Assembly: GCA_032622095.1 (NCBI GenBank)
Contig: CP136066.1
Span: 132,709,917-132,773,916 of the forward strand
Reading direction: 5' to 3'
Source of the DNA: Siphonodentalium dalli
Lineage: Eukaryota > Mollusca > Scaphopoda > Gadilida > Siphonodentaliidae
Length of the DNA stretch: 64,000 nucleotides
The notes under the pieces are model-generated. The model searched no databases and was not told the origin of the DNA. It saw only the letters and a list, made by a program, of their open reading frames with translations. Below are positions 24,718 to 36,474 of the stretch, one piece after another. Numbering within the stretch: the first letter of the stretch is position 1; every line of letters starts with the position of its first letter. The translations under genes and the position numbers were made by a program.

Positions 24718-24907
24718 AGTTCTTTACCAGAATGAATCTCTTTTTCGACTCGATTGATTCTGGTAAAGAACTAGTCTTGTGCTCTAACCCTTACTTGTCG
24801 TCGCGACCATGCATCGTTGTGTGGTGCGATATTGTACTAGCTGAAACAGGCTCCCTTCGTGAGCCTTTAGTCAGCGTCGGAGGCCTCTGTGTGTGCGAAG
24901 CGCACAC
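24718..24907. repeat. Cluster of three short hairpins
   Basis: AGTTCTTTACCAGAAT (24,718) pairs with ATTCTGGTAAAGAACT (ending 24,772). AGGCTC...GAGCCT forms a 19-base hairpin at 24,848-24,866 with loop CCTTCGT. GTGTGCGAAGCGCACAC lies at 24,891-24,907. GTGCTCTAA is also repeated either side of the first hairpin (24,689 and 24,779). No known structured RNA family was recognised. Confidence 0.65.
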
Positions 24908-25055
24908 CTTCGTGTTAGATAGAACGTTTATTAAGCGACGGTCCCTTTGTGTGCGAACACTTCGCGCCCATTTTTATCGTTTAAACATTTTGATTTTTTT
25001 TAAATTCCAGAATATTTTTTTTTTTTTTTTTTTTAGGTTGAACTCCTTGCTCAAT

Positions 25056-25290
25056 TTAAAGGTACTCAATCCGATAGACGCTCCTAAATTGCCATTTGTT
25101 TGGCTTCGGGGGTAAACAGTATTTGATTCGAGTCGAGGAACCCACCCATCAAAGCTTAGATTGATCAGATATCGATTTTTGAAGTTTGTTATTTCTCGAG
25201 ATGTGTAATAAGATGTGGCACAGAAGCACGTGGTCAAACGGAGGGTCTCGGACAAAACTGCGGATGAAGACGGATAACTTTTAGTTGGAT
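25056..25290 (+). mobile_element. TTAA-type MITE, truncated copy
   Basis: It begins TTTAAAGGTACTCAATCCGA like the complete element at 33,506. It shares the blocks GACGCTCCTAAATT, TTTGGCTTCGG, GAGTCGAGGAACCCACCCAT and CAAAGCT. Similarity fades after about 25,260 and the right inverted repeat is missing. Confidence 0.8.
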
Positions 25291-26322
25291 AATTTGGCAA
25301 TAATTGAAAATTACGTATTCGACGCCTGTGCACAAAAACGATGGAGAAGGTGTTACTTATGAATGTAGTGATTAATCTCCGCGTTGAATCTTATTCAGAA
25401 TGTCATGACATACTATAGAGATATCATGGGTGGTATAAAATGCCAGATGTAGATGTTGAATAATCACCACCTGTCCGGTTACATCATATCGTGTTAACAA
25501 AACAGGATGAGACAACGGACAAATGATTATGTCAAATGTTAATTTATGGACTTGTCAGATACACGACCGAATGAAGGAGAAGGGAGCCGGCATGTACGAA
25601 AAATGAAGTGATGTGTACATCCCTATAATACACTCAGTCATTAGAAACTTGCTAACCCCTGTTGACATATGTATAACGCCCCGCCTTTAGGTCGCTATTA
25701 TAATTTAACAACTACTCTGTTTTAGAAATGCATGTACCACTTATATACAGGGCTCCTGCATGCGCGGGGCAACGAAAGACTTTGGATATAGTCTTGATTT
25801 CCGGCAAAATAGGCACACTTCGCTGAACACATTGAACAATTGAAGATCTTGACAAAAACGTTGGAAATTTGTCAAAAATGGTCTAGAATATCATATTATA
25901 GAGGGCCTTCAATAACCGTAAATCTTATCCCGAAATTGATTGATTTCAAATTTTATTAACCCTGAATTTTTAACAAACATGCAGTGTTAATATTTACCAA
26001 CAGTTTACTGGTATACAATACATAAAGCTTTTTTATTGAACTTATAATAGCCCTTCTCCCGAAAATATTCACACATATTGAAAAAGATTACATTACAGAT
26101 ATGCATTCAAGAGAATTTAAATTGACAAGTAAAACTTCCCTAGTCTGGAAAGTACTCATTGCTGCCTTAACAGCTCTATTGACCAATACATGCATATCAT
26201 TGGTTGTAAAATAAAACTCTAAAAACATATCAACAGCCATTTTTGGTCTGAAATGTCCAACTTTTGTTAACTTGTTGTGAGACACTCACCTAAGCCACTC
26301 CCCACTCGCTATGCCCTTGCAC
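25291..26322. other. Unique DNA, nothing recognised
   Basis: No coding domain, array or palindrome was seen in this interval. Confidence 0.5.
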
Positions 26323-26483
26323 ATAAGGATTAACTGTCATGTGGACTGTTTTTATGGAGATGTAACCGTGATGTAAGTGGACATAACTTGCGTAAAACCC
26401 GAAGGGTTTTACATACAAGTTATGACCACTTACCTCACGGTTACATCTCCATAAAAATAGTCCACATGACAGTTAATCCTTAT
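26323..26483. mobile_element. Near-perfect palindrome of 161 bp (foldback MITE candidate)
   Basis: The left half starts ATAAGGATTAACTGTCATG and continues through GGAGATGTAACCGTGA. The right half mirrors it (TCACGGTTACATCTCC, then CATGACAGTTAATCCTTAT). The centre is AAAACCCGAAGGGTTTT. Mismatches are few (for example TTTTTA against TAAAAA with an extra A). No coding capacity. The whole unit would fold into a single hairpin. Confidence 0.9.
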
Positions 26484-29160
26484 ATTTATATAAATTTAGC
26501 GAAAAAGCCACTTTTGTAAATGTATTTAAATCGAAAAGTGTATCGTGACAAAAACAGCCCAAAATACCCAATAGCACCCTTGGCAAAAGTTAACACGAAC
26601 AATTTCTCTTCATATTGAAACCCGATGATGTATTAATAAGTCAATCCTGCGCGAGTCCAAATGCGCCCAAAACATTACGCGTTCGTCTTTCCAACCCCAA
26701 TGACGTATCGATGGTGTTATTAGCTTGATGTTATGAGGCGTTGCGCATTCACCGAGAAATAACTGCAACTAGCCACGTGGGCGCCGACCAATCAGAATGC
26801 TGGATTTAGTGATGACAACACTTAGTATGTAAATATTTGATAATATACCAATGTCACGAACCTTAATTTGTATACACAACAATGGACATCTTTCACACAA
26901 TGAACTACTACTGATAAGAATTACGAATAGTAGTCGTATTTTTTTTTTCGTACTGTCCAAAATCAGTTCGCAGAATTGACTACTACGAGTCTTTTTGAGA
27001 ATGGTGACGTTGAAACACAATGTGTGCAGTTCTTATCGGCCACATGTCGGTGGTCCGGTTGTGTGTCATTTTATTGCAACTCTGGCAAGTTAGGAGTTAA
27101 TATTGGCACTTACTTGCAGCCGCGGCCTCCGTCCGTGAATGGGCGGGTTCTCGTTTATATAATATGACCCAGTACTATTCTGGCTTATAAATTGACCCCT
27201 ATAATAGACGCCACCGCCGCGACAGCTAGGTGTGCATGATTCGGTCTGTTTGATTCATTCACGACAAACTTATTCGGAGATACTAGCATTTCGAGTGTTA
27301 ATTGTCAAGCTTTGGTGTGATAATAAAATATAGTTGCCTCATAACTTTCATACATGACATCATCGATATATATATACTTTGTTCAAATTTAACAAAGTGC
27401 ACATTTTACGTTTAACTTTTGGCGATAGGCCGATGGTTAATCGAAATTCCTAGCATAAGTATCGGCTTTTTACATTTTCGTCGCTTATTCTCTATTTGCG
27501 AAAGGTGACAACCAAACAGGTAAACGTATGTTCGACGACGCGGAATTAACTGTGGATGTAAGTGTCCCCTGATATCCGGTGTCATTTGGCAGCAGGCTGG
27601 AGTTCGGAGCTGTGCGTTATGTTTGCTGAGCATTTGGAGTGCATTGTGAAGGATGTGCACAGAGCGACTTTCGATTGGCTTATGTTGGGGAGGCTTCAGA
27701 AAATTCGTCTGCTTGATGCATGGATTTCGGCGTAAGACAGCAGCCCGTTGGTAGGCATGCAGACTTGATTTATAGAACATGCACTTAGGCTGTATATTTA
27801 CATACACATATCAGGGCACTGGACGCAACCACTGCAGAAGTGCATTCACAGCAATGGCATTGCGCATGTAAATAGCAAGTATGATTGTGATTGCATATAA
27901 ACTAAAACACTGGTCGTTGTGGCCGATGTAGGCCCCTCGTTGAGTTCATGCACGACCAGAACAGGCACTAAAAATAATATTCAATGAATGATAACCCTGT
28001 ATATAGATCGTTGTTCCTTTATATGCAGTGCTTCTATTTCGACAACTCGAACCTATTTTTTCTGTTTCTGTCGGGAACATTAAAAAATGTCTTATACATT
28101 CAATGCATTGCATGCAGATGGGAACGCAATGTATCGCATCAGCCAATGTATGCAATGTGCATTAATGCAAAATTTTCTCAGTAGATTATTCTGTTGCTAT
28201 AAGAGGAATTAATCAGTGTTTAAACTCTCGGTTATACTGGCAGAACAAGAGTCCTTCAGACCAAGATACCCAACAATATTGAAATACGAGCACTTGAATA
28301 TTAACAGAGTAAATGTGTTTCTGCTTATAAGGTATTTCCCCGATCGATAAATCAGACCGTAAATCGAATAATGATTCAAAGCGCTTACAGGACAATAAAT
28401 TTTAATATTGCATGGGATAGAACAGATTTGTCGATATATTTGATTTATGTCACGGTGTGTGTGTGCTATAATCCTGAATATCCCCACATATCGGTGTTAT
28501 CTATGCAATGTGTACTTTACCGTAATTACCCCGCTGCATACAGAACGCATGTACCCCGAGCAAAACATATATGACTCTACCCCATATAAGACATAATAAA
28601 TTAAAAACTTATATTATATGTTATGTATTTATATACGTGTGCACGGTATAGAAACCGCACTACATCGTTCAAAACTAGCCATATATTTATATAGGTTAAC
28701 ATACAAGCAGTGTAAAGGGAATAGCGAAGTTATCCTGATATAATTATTATTTCGCCCAATTTGGGCGTTTCTCTGATGGCTGTTTTTCATCTGACGTGTG
28801 TGTCGGGATAAATGATGTGGAGGATTTATGTAAATGTTAGCCCAAACTACATTTCCAAGTAACGATGGTTTTGTTGTTTATTTTGAGGAATAATACCGCA
28901 TCAGATGAATTCAGCCCAATTATGTTAACAGTTGTCGTGTAAAACATTTGCAGTAGGTTAGCGTTATTTAGTATTTGTGGATGTCCTTTAACATGGGGAA
29001 AATAGACTACTGCGCTTGAACGAGCATGTGAATTTGTCGTTTTTAATCTATAGCAACTTGATAATCAATAACAGAGGCATTCTCTGTCAAATACAATCGC
29101 TCTATTTACGGTATTAATTGCGGAACTTTCTAAAGTAAACTACGCGTAAACGGGTACATA
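26484..29160. other. Unique DNA, no gene established
   Basis: A 131-codon minus-strand frame at 27,412-27,807 has no recognisable domain and no supporting splice or start context. The stretch at about 27,120-27,240 is GC-richer (GGGCGGG, CCACCGCCGCGACAG) and could be regulatory, but nothing proves it. Confidence 0.45.
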
Positions 29161-29700
29161 CTGTAAATTATAGAAGGTGTCGGAATCGGTCTAATCGCCC
29201 CAGGGCCAACTCGCCCCAGTCGACGTGTGCCAATTCGGTACACACTATAAAATGTACCCGAGGCTGAGTCCGGCTCGGAATAAAAGGTGTATACGGATTG
29301 TTATATAGCGTTTGGTCCGTTGTTTCTCAATGAATATTATTGAAATTTGGTGTATATGTCCGGGCTGGGACATGGAATACAACAACGTTTGAATTGTTTT
29401 TAAATTTACAAATTTGTTGATTTTATTCATTTTTTTCCGTTCGGAAACACACTATAAAGTGTATGCGACCGGCTCCAAAATAAAAAGTGTGAGCGGACTT
29501 GATGTCGCATTATCTTCTTTGTTTATAAATGGACAAGACTGAAATATAGTACATATGCCCGAGTTATGACATGGACAACATTAACGTTTGAATTGTTCTT
29601 AAATTCACAAATTTGTTGATTTTATTCAACTTTTCGTTCTTTCATTCTATAAAATGTAAACGGTCGGCCCCATTTAAAAGGTTAAGCGGCTTATGTGCTT
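29160..29700 (+). repeat. Two-unit tandem repeat of about 220 bp
   Basis: Each unit runs CACACTATAAA.TGTA, a GGCTCGGAATAAAA- or GGCTCCAAAATAAAA-type block, 'GCGGA/ACGGATT', a long AT-rich block with CAACGTTTGAATTGTT, CACAAATTTGTTGATTTTAT, and TTTTCGTTC. The same order of words can be followed in the region at 400-620. Confidence 0.75.
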
Positions 29701-29816
29701 AGTGTTATTGGTAATCGGATTAACTAATTGGCGACTCTAAACTATTGTGTTTTGGGGTATTTGAGCTTTTTTGTGAAATAATAATTGAGGACGTGAATAC
29801 ATTTATTTTAAATGAT

Positions 29817-30160
29817 AACTTTATTTAATGATAATAAACACATACAATATAATAACGAACACGAGACATACATAATTTATAAACTGTTAACAAAAGATAT
29901 CAAAATTCAATACATGACAAAGATGACTCAGTGAAGTTTATAAAGTGAACATAAAAACATTAAGGTAAGAATCTTTTTAAGGAATGCAACTTTATTTAAT
30001 GATAATAAACACATAAATTAAAATAACAAACATGAGACATACATGATTTATAAACTGTTAACAAAAGATATCAAATTCAATACATGACAAAGATGACTCA
30101 GTGAAGTTTATAAAGTGAACATAAAAATATTAAGGTAAGAATCTTTTTAAGCATTACTAA
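29817..30160 (+). repeat. Tandem duplication, 171-bp period
   Basis: TTTATTTAATGATAATAAAC begins at 29,820 and 29,991. The long block from CATGAC to GTAAGAATCTTTTTAAG, including AAAGATGACTCAGTGAAG, is nearly identical in the two units. Differences are a few substitutions and one-base indels, so the duplication is fairly young. Confidence 0.93.
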
Positions 30161-31260
30161 ACCGTTTAGCACAGACCACAGTCCACTTCACTCATCCGAT
30201 CATCACCAAACTTCATATTTATCTTGATATTGATCTACCAGATGAGAGCTATCAAATAGTTTTTGAATTTCATAGGAAAAAATGGTCGCCAGCGGCCATA
30301 TTGCATTTACGTTATATGTTATCGCGTCATGTCGATATCTAGTATTACTTAGAAATTTCACCTTTCCAGATTCATAATTGCTCCATTGACTGTAACAGAT
30401 GAAATTATTCCCCTCTTCGGATAGAGTGTCACTGAAACTTTATTTTGTCAGACTGTTTGTATAGTCACTGATTATATGTGGCAATAATCTGTAATAAGAT
30501 GTAGCACTATTTTATTTTATATTTACATATAGTGCTGTTTTTATACAACAATTCTAATTCCCCCCTAGATCATCATGTGATCGACCATACATCGCGCGCG
30601 AGGACCTGGTTGAATTATGGATCACTTCTGTCCTCAAGCTAGATTATACTTATGCCATTTAATGGCATGTTTCTAACGTGGAGGGTTAGATATGCTTGAG
30701 ACACCACCACTCTTCAATTCACACCAAGTTCTCAGCTGTCATGTTCGGATATTAGAACCCATAGCCATGATATATGGTTTATTTTGTGTATACTAGTAAT
30801 ATAGTTATTTTCAGTACCTTTATATACCAGTACTGTGTATAACAATGCATATAAATGAATCCATGTATACATGTATATTGATTCAACGGATTCAGTGGTT
30901 TTGTCCATCAGTCTATAAAATTTGCGGGGAAAACATGGCCAGCAGCAGTACACCCTGCTAAATTTCAAATTTGAATCAATTGGCGCACCCTGCAGCCAGC
31001 TTTTATTGGAGAACTTTTTCTCATGTGGATATTTTGGGTCACCGCTAGATGTGAGCCATATTTTGTTCTTAAACTTTCCTTGTGAAAACATCACTGCCAG
31101 CGGTGATCTTGAATTTTCCTATTTTTATGGCTAAATAATTTGGTTGATCCTACAGACGATACCCCTTGTCCGATCGTCACCAGATTCCACAATGATCTTC
31201 TGGATAACCATGGTGAGAGTAATCTAATTTTTCCGAATTTCGTTAAAAAACATGACCACA
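30161..31260 (-). repeat. Dispersed 'ATGGCNGCC' repeat family, diverged copies
   Basis: Phrases such as CACCAAACTTCATATTTATC, AAAACATGGCCAGCAGCAG, GGCGCACCCTGCAGCCAGC and TTATTGGAGAA match the family seen at 38,060-39,245 (opposite orientation) and 50,720-53,545 (same orientation). A stretch of unrelated DNA (about 30,480-30,890) interrupts them. Frames inside are not genes. Confidence 0.7.
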
Positions 31261-32650
31261 GGCAGCAATTTGGTATCTTACTCTTTTGCATGACTGAATT
31301 GTTTAGCAACTGTACAGACATATCCCTCATCTGATAGTCACCAAACTTCATATTGATCTTCGGGCTGACAACTAGACGGGAGCTATCGAATGCTTTGAAT
31401 TTTTTTGGAAAACATTGTCGCCAGCAGTCATCTTCTGTTTTGGTTTTTATATACATGTATATCTCTTCATGCGGATAGCCAGTATTACGTAGGTACTTCA
31501 ACTTTCCGCATTCCTGTCATCATTTGAAATATAAAAATTTACCTGATACATGCACCCTTCAAAATTTGTTTCGTCGTATCTATTTTAATGACCCGTATGG
31601 TAATATTGATATAGATATATTTGTCAAACATTTCTTTGTACAATATACTGTATACAGGTATTTAGTTTGTAACTAAATCTAGAAATATATAATAGTAGCT
31701 GGTGGACCCGACTTCGTCCGGGATGTTCCCCTCTGATTTTCGGAGAATTGCGCGATTTAACCTTGAATTGACCATTTTAAAGGTGAAGGTCATGCCGGGG
31801 TCACGATTTGACCCGTCCAAAACACTCCCCGGACAAAAGTTCCCGACAAAAGTACCCGTCGAAATCCGCCCGGCTTTACCCGATTTGACCTTGAATTGAC
31901 AATTTTGAATGTCAAGATCAGGTCGGGGTCATGATTTGACCCATCCGAAACACTCCTGGGACAAAAGTAACGGTAGGTATCAAAATTTCGTTGAAATCCT
32001 TCCGTTTTACCAGATTTTATCTTGAATTGATCTTTTTGAATGTCAAAGTCAGGTCGGGATCAAGATTTGACCCGACCAAAATACTCCCTGGAAATAATTT
32101 CCCCTAGGTATCAAATTTCGTCAAATCTGTCCGGCAGTTTTCCCGGCCATAGCTAACAGACAAACAGACAGACAAATGTCCAAAATATATATTATACTAG
32201 CTGATGTACTCGACTTCGTTCGGGCTATTTAGGGATTTTGTTGTGATCGCCTCCATCTGGACAGTACCCAGTATATACAGCGTCTGGCCAAACTATTGTT
32301 CAATTGGTCCAGAAACATGCCTATATCAGCACGTTCGAGGACATGGTCCCACGTGAAATTGGACCCGTCCATATTGCTCCCGGGATCGAAGTAGTCCTAC
32401 ACACCAATGTTTAGTCGGATCGGTCAAGGTCCAGAAACATGCCTATGAGCGAGGTCAAGTTGACACGTTAAATACCAAATCCGAGCCGGATCGGTCAAGC
32501 AGTGTTAGAGTCTATAACACATACACACATGCATTCATACATACACGCATACATACAGATAGGTGTTCCAAAATGTATAATCGATTGCTACAACAATTCT
32601 ATGGTAGATAGTTCACGGGCGACCTGATGCATGCATCTTAGTTTTCTTGT
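31261..32650 (+). repeat. 1.4 kb duplicated segment, copy A
   Basis: From GGCAGCAATTTGGTATC to TTAGTTTTCTTGT this segment is repeated at 34,990-36,334 with small indels and substitutions. It crosses several unlike parts: an 'ATGGCNGCC' end, a CTTCATGCGGATAG block, a three-unit tandem with about 125-bp period at 31,745-32,150 (ATTTGACC, CCTTGAATTGA, AGGTCGGG), and a block starting CTAGCTGATGTACTCGACTTC. Copy A has about 38 bases (around 32,480-32,520) that copy B lacks. Confidence 0.93.
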
Positions 32651-32881
32651 AATATATCACCCACAAACCCTCTATCATCATTATATTGGTCAGGTTCACG
32701 CTGGTGAATATGGGTTACGTTTTGCTACTTTCGCAGATTGGTCCAGGAACCAGTCTACACTCATCTAGAGACGAATAAAAGAGTCATAACAACATGCAAC
32801 TATACAGACAACAGTTTCTATGACATTGTCCATTCACTAATCTAATCTAATCATCTTTGAGGTGTAATTCTTTTTTTTAGT

Positions 32882-32980
32882 GTTGCAGGTCAAAGTTCTG
32901 TAGCATTCCATATATGGAGCTTTTGGATATTCATTAATTCCATATATGGAATGCTACACCAGAACCTTGACCTGTAGCAC
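32882..32980. repeat. Inverted repeat of 99 bp with TTCCATATATGGA arms
   Basis: GGTCAAAGTTCTG followed by TAGCATTCCATATATGGA on the left mirrors TCCATATATGGAATGCTA followed by CCAGAACCTTGACC on the right, around a loop of about 20 bases. The inner word CCATATATGG is itself palindromic and matches a CArG box, the consensus for serum-response-factor type proteins, twice. Most likely a small foldback. Confidence 0.8.
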
Positions 32981-33179
32981 CAACAAAACGGAACGGGGCT
33001 CGCTGGATGGATCCAATATGGCCGCGACTCAGTACAAAATCACCGAGGTAGGCCAAATCTGCTATTCGGATATCCTTTGTTTGATTTCTTGGAAAGGACA
33101 TCTTTCCAATTTTGAGTATTACAACTCATCACAATCACTCAGTCAGTTGGTATGATGCCTATTTATGCCATTCTTGTTC

Positions 33180-33267
33180 ATATAACAACATTAAGGGAGA
33201 GGAGTTGAAATAACTTGTGCCCCGATCCATTTTGTATATTTATTTACCAATAAAATATGTTTAAAGG
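33180..33267 (+). mobile_element. 3' tail fragment of a LINE
   Basis: CTTGTGCCCCGATCC, TTTTGTAT and CAATAAAATATGTTTAAA match the 3' end of the LINE at 49,411-49,487 (CTTGTGCCCCAATCCC ... AAATAAAATACGTGTAAAG). The end of the LINE remnant near 37,360 also matches. Only the tail is present, so this is a strongly 5'-truncated insertion. Confidence 0.75.
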
Positions 33268-33505
33268 GATACTGTACACAAATGTTGTTGTTGGTTTCTA
33301 TAGGCTCTGGGTCGTAGATACGGTAACCAGATTTCTATTCTTTGAAAGTCTGTTGAGTACGAAGTAATAGTACCGATGGCAGATTAGCCGGAATGCGAAA
33401 ATACCAATTGTAGTTGTCGATACATTTTTGGACAGTTTTCAAGCAAAATTTTATCAAATAAATGTTTTATTATATGCATACTAATCCGATATACGATATA
33501 CCCAT

Positions 33506-33781
33506 TTAAAGGTACTCAATCCGATCAGACGCTCCTAAATTACTATTTCTTTGGCTTCGGTGTAAAAATTATTGTATTCGAGTCGAGGAACCCACCCATC
33601 AAAGCTCAGAGTTATTAGATATCGATGTTTGAAGTTTGCTGTTTCTATTGTTTGTGTACCAGATCTTGTCTAGGACCACGTGCTCAAACGGACAAATTGC
33701 GGTTGTAAGATGGATAACTCGAAAATCAAGTGGTTACTATTAACAATAACAGGAGCGTCTGATCGGATTGAGTACCTTTAA
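33506..33781. mobile_element. TTAA-flanked MITE with perfect 27-bp inverted repeats
   Basis: The element 33,510-33,777 (268 bp) starts AGGTACTCAATCCGATCAGA and ends with the exact reverse complement over 27 bases. It is bordered on both sides by TTAA. TTAA duplication is the signature of piggyBac-type transposition. There is no transposase, so it would be a non-autonomous passenger. Perfect terminal repeats suggest a recent insertion. A truncated relative lies at 25,056. Confidence 0.93.
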
Positions 33782-34989
33782 TTAATATAAGTCATTGTGT
33801 AGTCACTAACTTACATAACATAATTTGTTTGCATGTATCAACATAATTTTTTTACATGATCATGTGTGCCACACGTTGCCCAATCCACGATCCGTGAATT
33901 ATTTGGATTACGTCTTGTACAGGGAAATTCGTAATTTAATTAATGGCTCCAGCCATAAATTAAATTTATATCAAATTATTAACTTTGATTTTAAGATAAC
34001 CTATTAACCTGAACGTTTACAGCATGCATCGTCGACTCAAATTACTCAGTTTGCTATATATTATCGCTATTAGATCGGTGTTGTCACCGGGAATTTATTG
34101 AAAATGGCGTACAGTACCCCTTTAAATTAAAAGTAACAAAATGAATAGATATATAGGCACTCTATCTTGGCATGAAATATGAAGATACTTCAAGATAGTT
34201 AGGAGTGAACACAACTACCATGTAAATAGGTTCTGATTTTAGAAGTCACCATTCAGAAGTCACATATTATACAACTCGTTACCCATAAACTCTTATGTCC
34301 CCGTGCATGGTTCTTTTATACCTTCAACACGAGTTCCATAAAAACAAACAATGCTGTTGTTATTGGAAATGGTGCCAGGAAGAGATAGGACATCCTTAAA
34401 CACTCAAATGTATTAAAACATAAAGTCTATATCATGTCTTACCAATGTCTTCTAGTCCTGACGTGATTCCGGCTTCTCTAAGTAAACTTGGGCCTCTATC
34501 TGTGCCAGCTTTCCCCTGAAAATACAGGTTACATGGTTACACTCGTCACTATTCCTTCACACACCTGGATGGTGTCCTATTATAAATGATTCAGTAGTTT
34601 TGTGATCACTAGCCAGGGGGGACAGAAACCATGAGAAATTTTTTAGATCTGAACCTGAAAATTGGAAAATCCTAACACCAGTCAAACAGTCAAACTCACA
34701 CTCCCATTTGTTTTAGTTAAATTAATTAATTCAGGAAAATTGCAAAAACCAGCATCTTGACTGGCCTCAAGCTTTCCAATTGTTGGAAATTTCCATCCTG
34801 ATACCACCACCCCCCCCCCCCCGGTTGGAAAATTTCCAACTGATGGCCATGTACGTCGATCAGTCCAATTGTTGACCAGAACACAGGGGCCTGTAACGCG
34901 CTCCGCTGTCCGCCCCCCTTTTGCGCTGCCCATATACGCCGCTGCTATATACGCGCCTGCTTCACGCTAATGGCATAATAGTGTTATTT
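33782..34989. other. No gene recognised
   Basis: Mostly unique DNA. A run of about 14 C near 34,808 sits in a phrase (TGGAAATTTCC...GGTTGGAAAATTTCC) that partly pairs with itself. No domain is encoded. Confidence 0.45.
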
Positions 34990-36334
34990 GGCAGCAATTT
35001 GGTATCTTACTCTTTTGCATGACTGAATTGTTTAGCAACTGTACAGACATATCCCTCATATGATAGGCACCAAACTTCATATTGATCTTCGGGCTGACAA
35101 CTAGATGGTAGCTATCGAATGCTTTGATTTTTTTTGGAAAACATTGTCGCCAGCTGTCATCTTCTATTTTGGTTTTTATATACATGTATATCTCTTCATG
35201 CGGATAGCCAGTATTACGTAGGTACTTCAACTTTCCGCATTCCTGTAATCATTTGAAATATAAAAATTTACCTGATACATGCACCCTTCAAAATTTGTTT
35301 CGTCGTATCTATTTTAATGACCCGTATGGTAATATTGATATAGATATATTTGTCAAACATTTCTGTGTACAATATACAGGTATTTAGTTTGTAACTAAAT
35401 CTAGAAATATATAATAGTAGCTGGTGGACCCGACTTCGTCCGGGATGTTCCCCTCTGATTTTCGGAGAATTGCGCGATTTAACCTTTAATTTGACCATTT
35501 TAAAGGTGAAGGTCATGTCGGGGTCACGATTTGACCCGTCCAAAACACCCCCCGGACAAAAGTGTCCGATAAAAGTACCCGTCGAAATCCGCCCGGCTTT
35601 ACCCGATTTGAGCTTGAATTGACCATTTTGAATGTCAAGATCAGGTCGGGGTCATGATTTGACCCATCCGAAACACTCCTGTGACAAAAGTAACGGTAGG
35701 TATCAAAGTTCGTTGAAATCCTTCCGTTTTACCAGATTTGACCTTGAATTGATCTTTTTGAATGTCAAAGTCAGGTCGGGATCAAGATTTGACCCGTCCA
35801 AAATACTCCCTGGAAATAATTTCCCCTAGGTATCAAATTTCGTCAAATCTGTCCGGCAGTTTTCCCGGCCATAGCTAACAGACAAACAGACAGACAAATG
35901 TCCAAAATATATATTAGACTAGCTGATGTACTCGACTTCGTTCGGGCTATTTAGGGATTTTTTTTGTGGTCGCCTTCATCTGGACAGTACCCAGTATATA
36001 CAGCGTCTGGCCAAACTATTGTTCAATTGGTCCAGAAACATGCCTATATCAGCACGTTCGAGGACATGGTCCCACGTGAAATTGGACCCGTCCATATTGC
36101 TTCCGGGATCGAAGTAGTCCTACACACAAATTTTTAGTCGGATCGGTCAAGGTCCAGAAACATGCCTATGAGCGAGGTCAAGTTGACACGTTAAATACCA
36201 AACACATACACACATGCATTCATACATACACACATACATACAGACAGTGTTCCAAAATGTATAATCGATAGCTACAACAATTCTATGGTAGATAGTTCAC
36301 GGGCGACCTGATGCATGCATCTTAGTTTTCTTGT
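34990..36334 (+). repeat. 1.35 kb duplicated segment, copy B
   Basis: Copy of 31,261-32,650, direct orientation, 3.7 kb downstream. Small losses compared with A include about 38 bases near 36,200 and short indels (for example CAATATACAGG against CAATATACTGTATACAGG). Both breakpoints are clean: sequence left of GGCAGCAATT and right of TTTTCTTGT differs completely from copy A. Confidence 0.93.
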
Positions 36335-36474
36335 GTGTATATACCGGTGATTTCCATGACGCCTGTATATGGACCAGCAATGGCCATGCAATAAAGCGGG
36401 GAGTTTGACGTGGGTACCAAATCGAAGCTGCAAAAAAAAAAACTGGCGCGACAAAAACCTGTAGTAAAGAGGGC

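Noticed and set aside
27412-27807. 131-codon minus-strand frame
   Set aside because: No domain, no repeat support and basic low-complexity composition; frames of this length are expected by chance in this much DNA.
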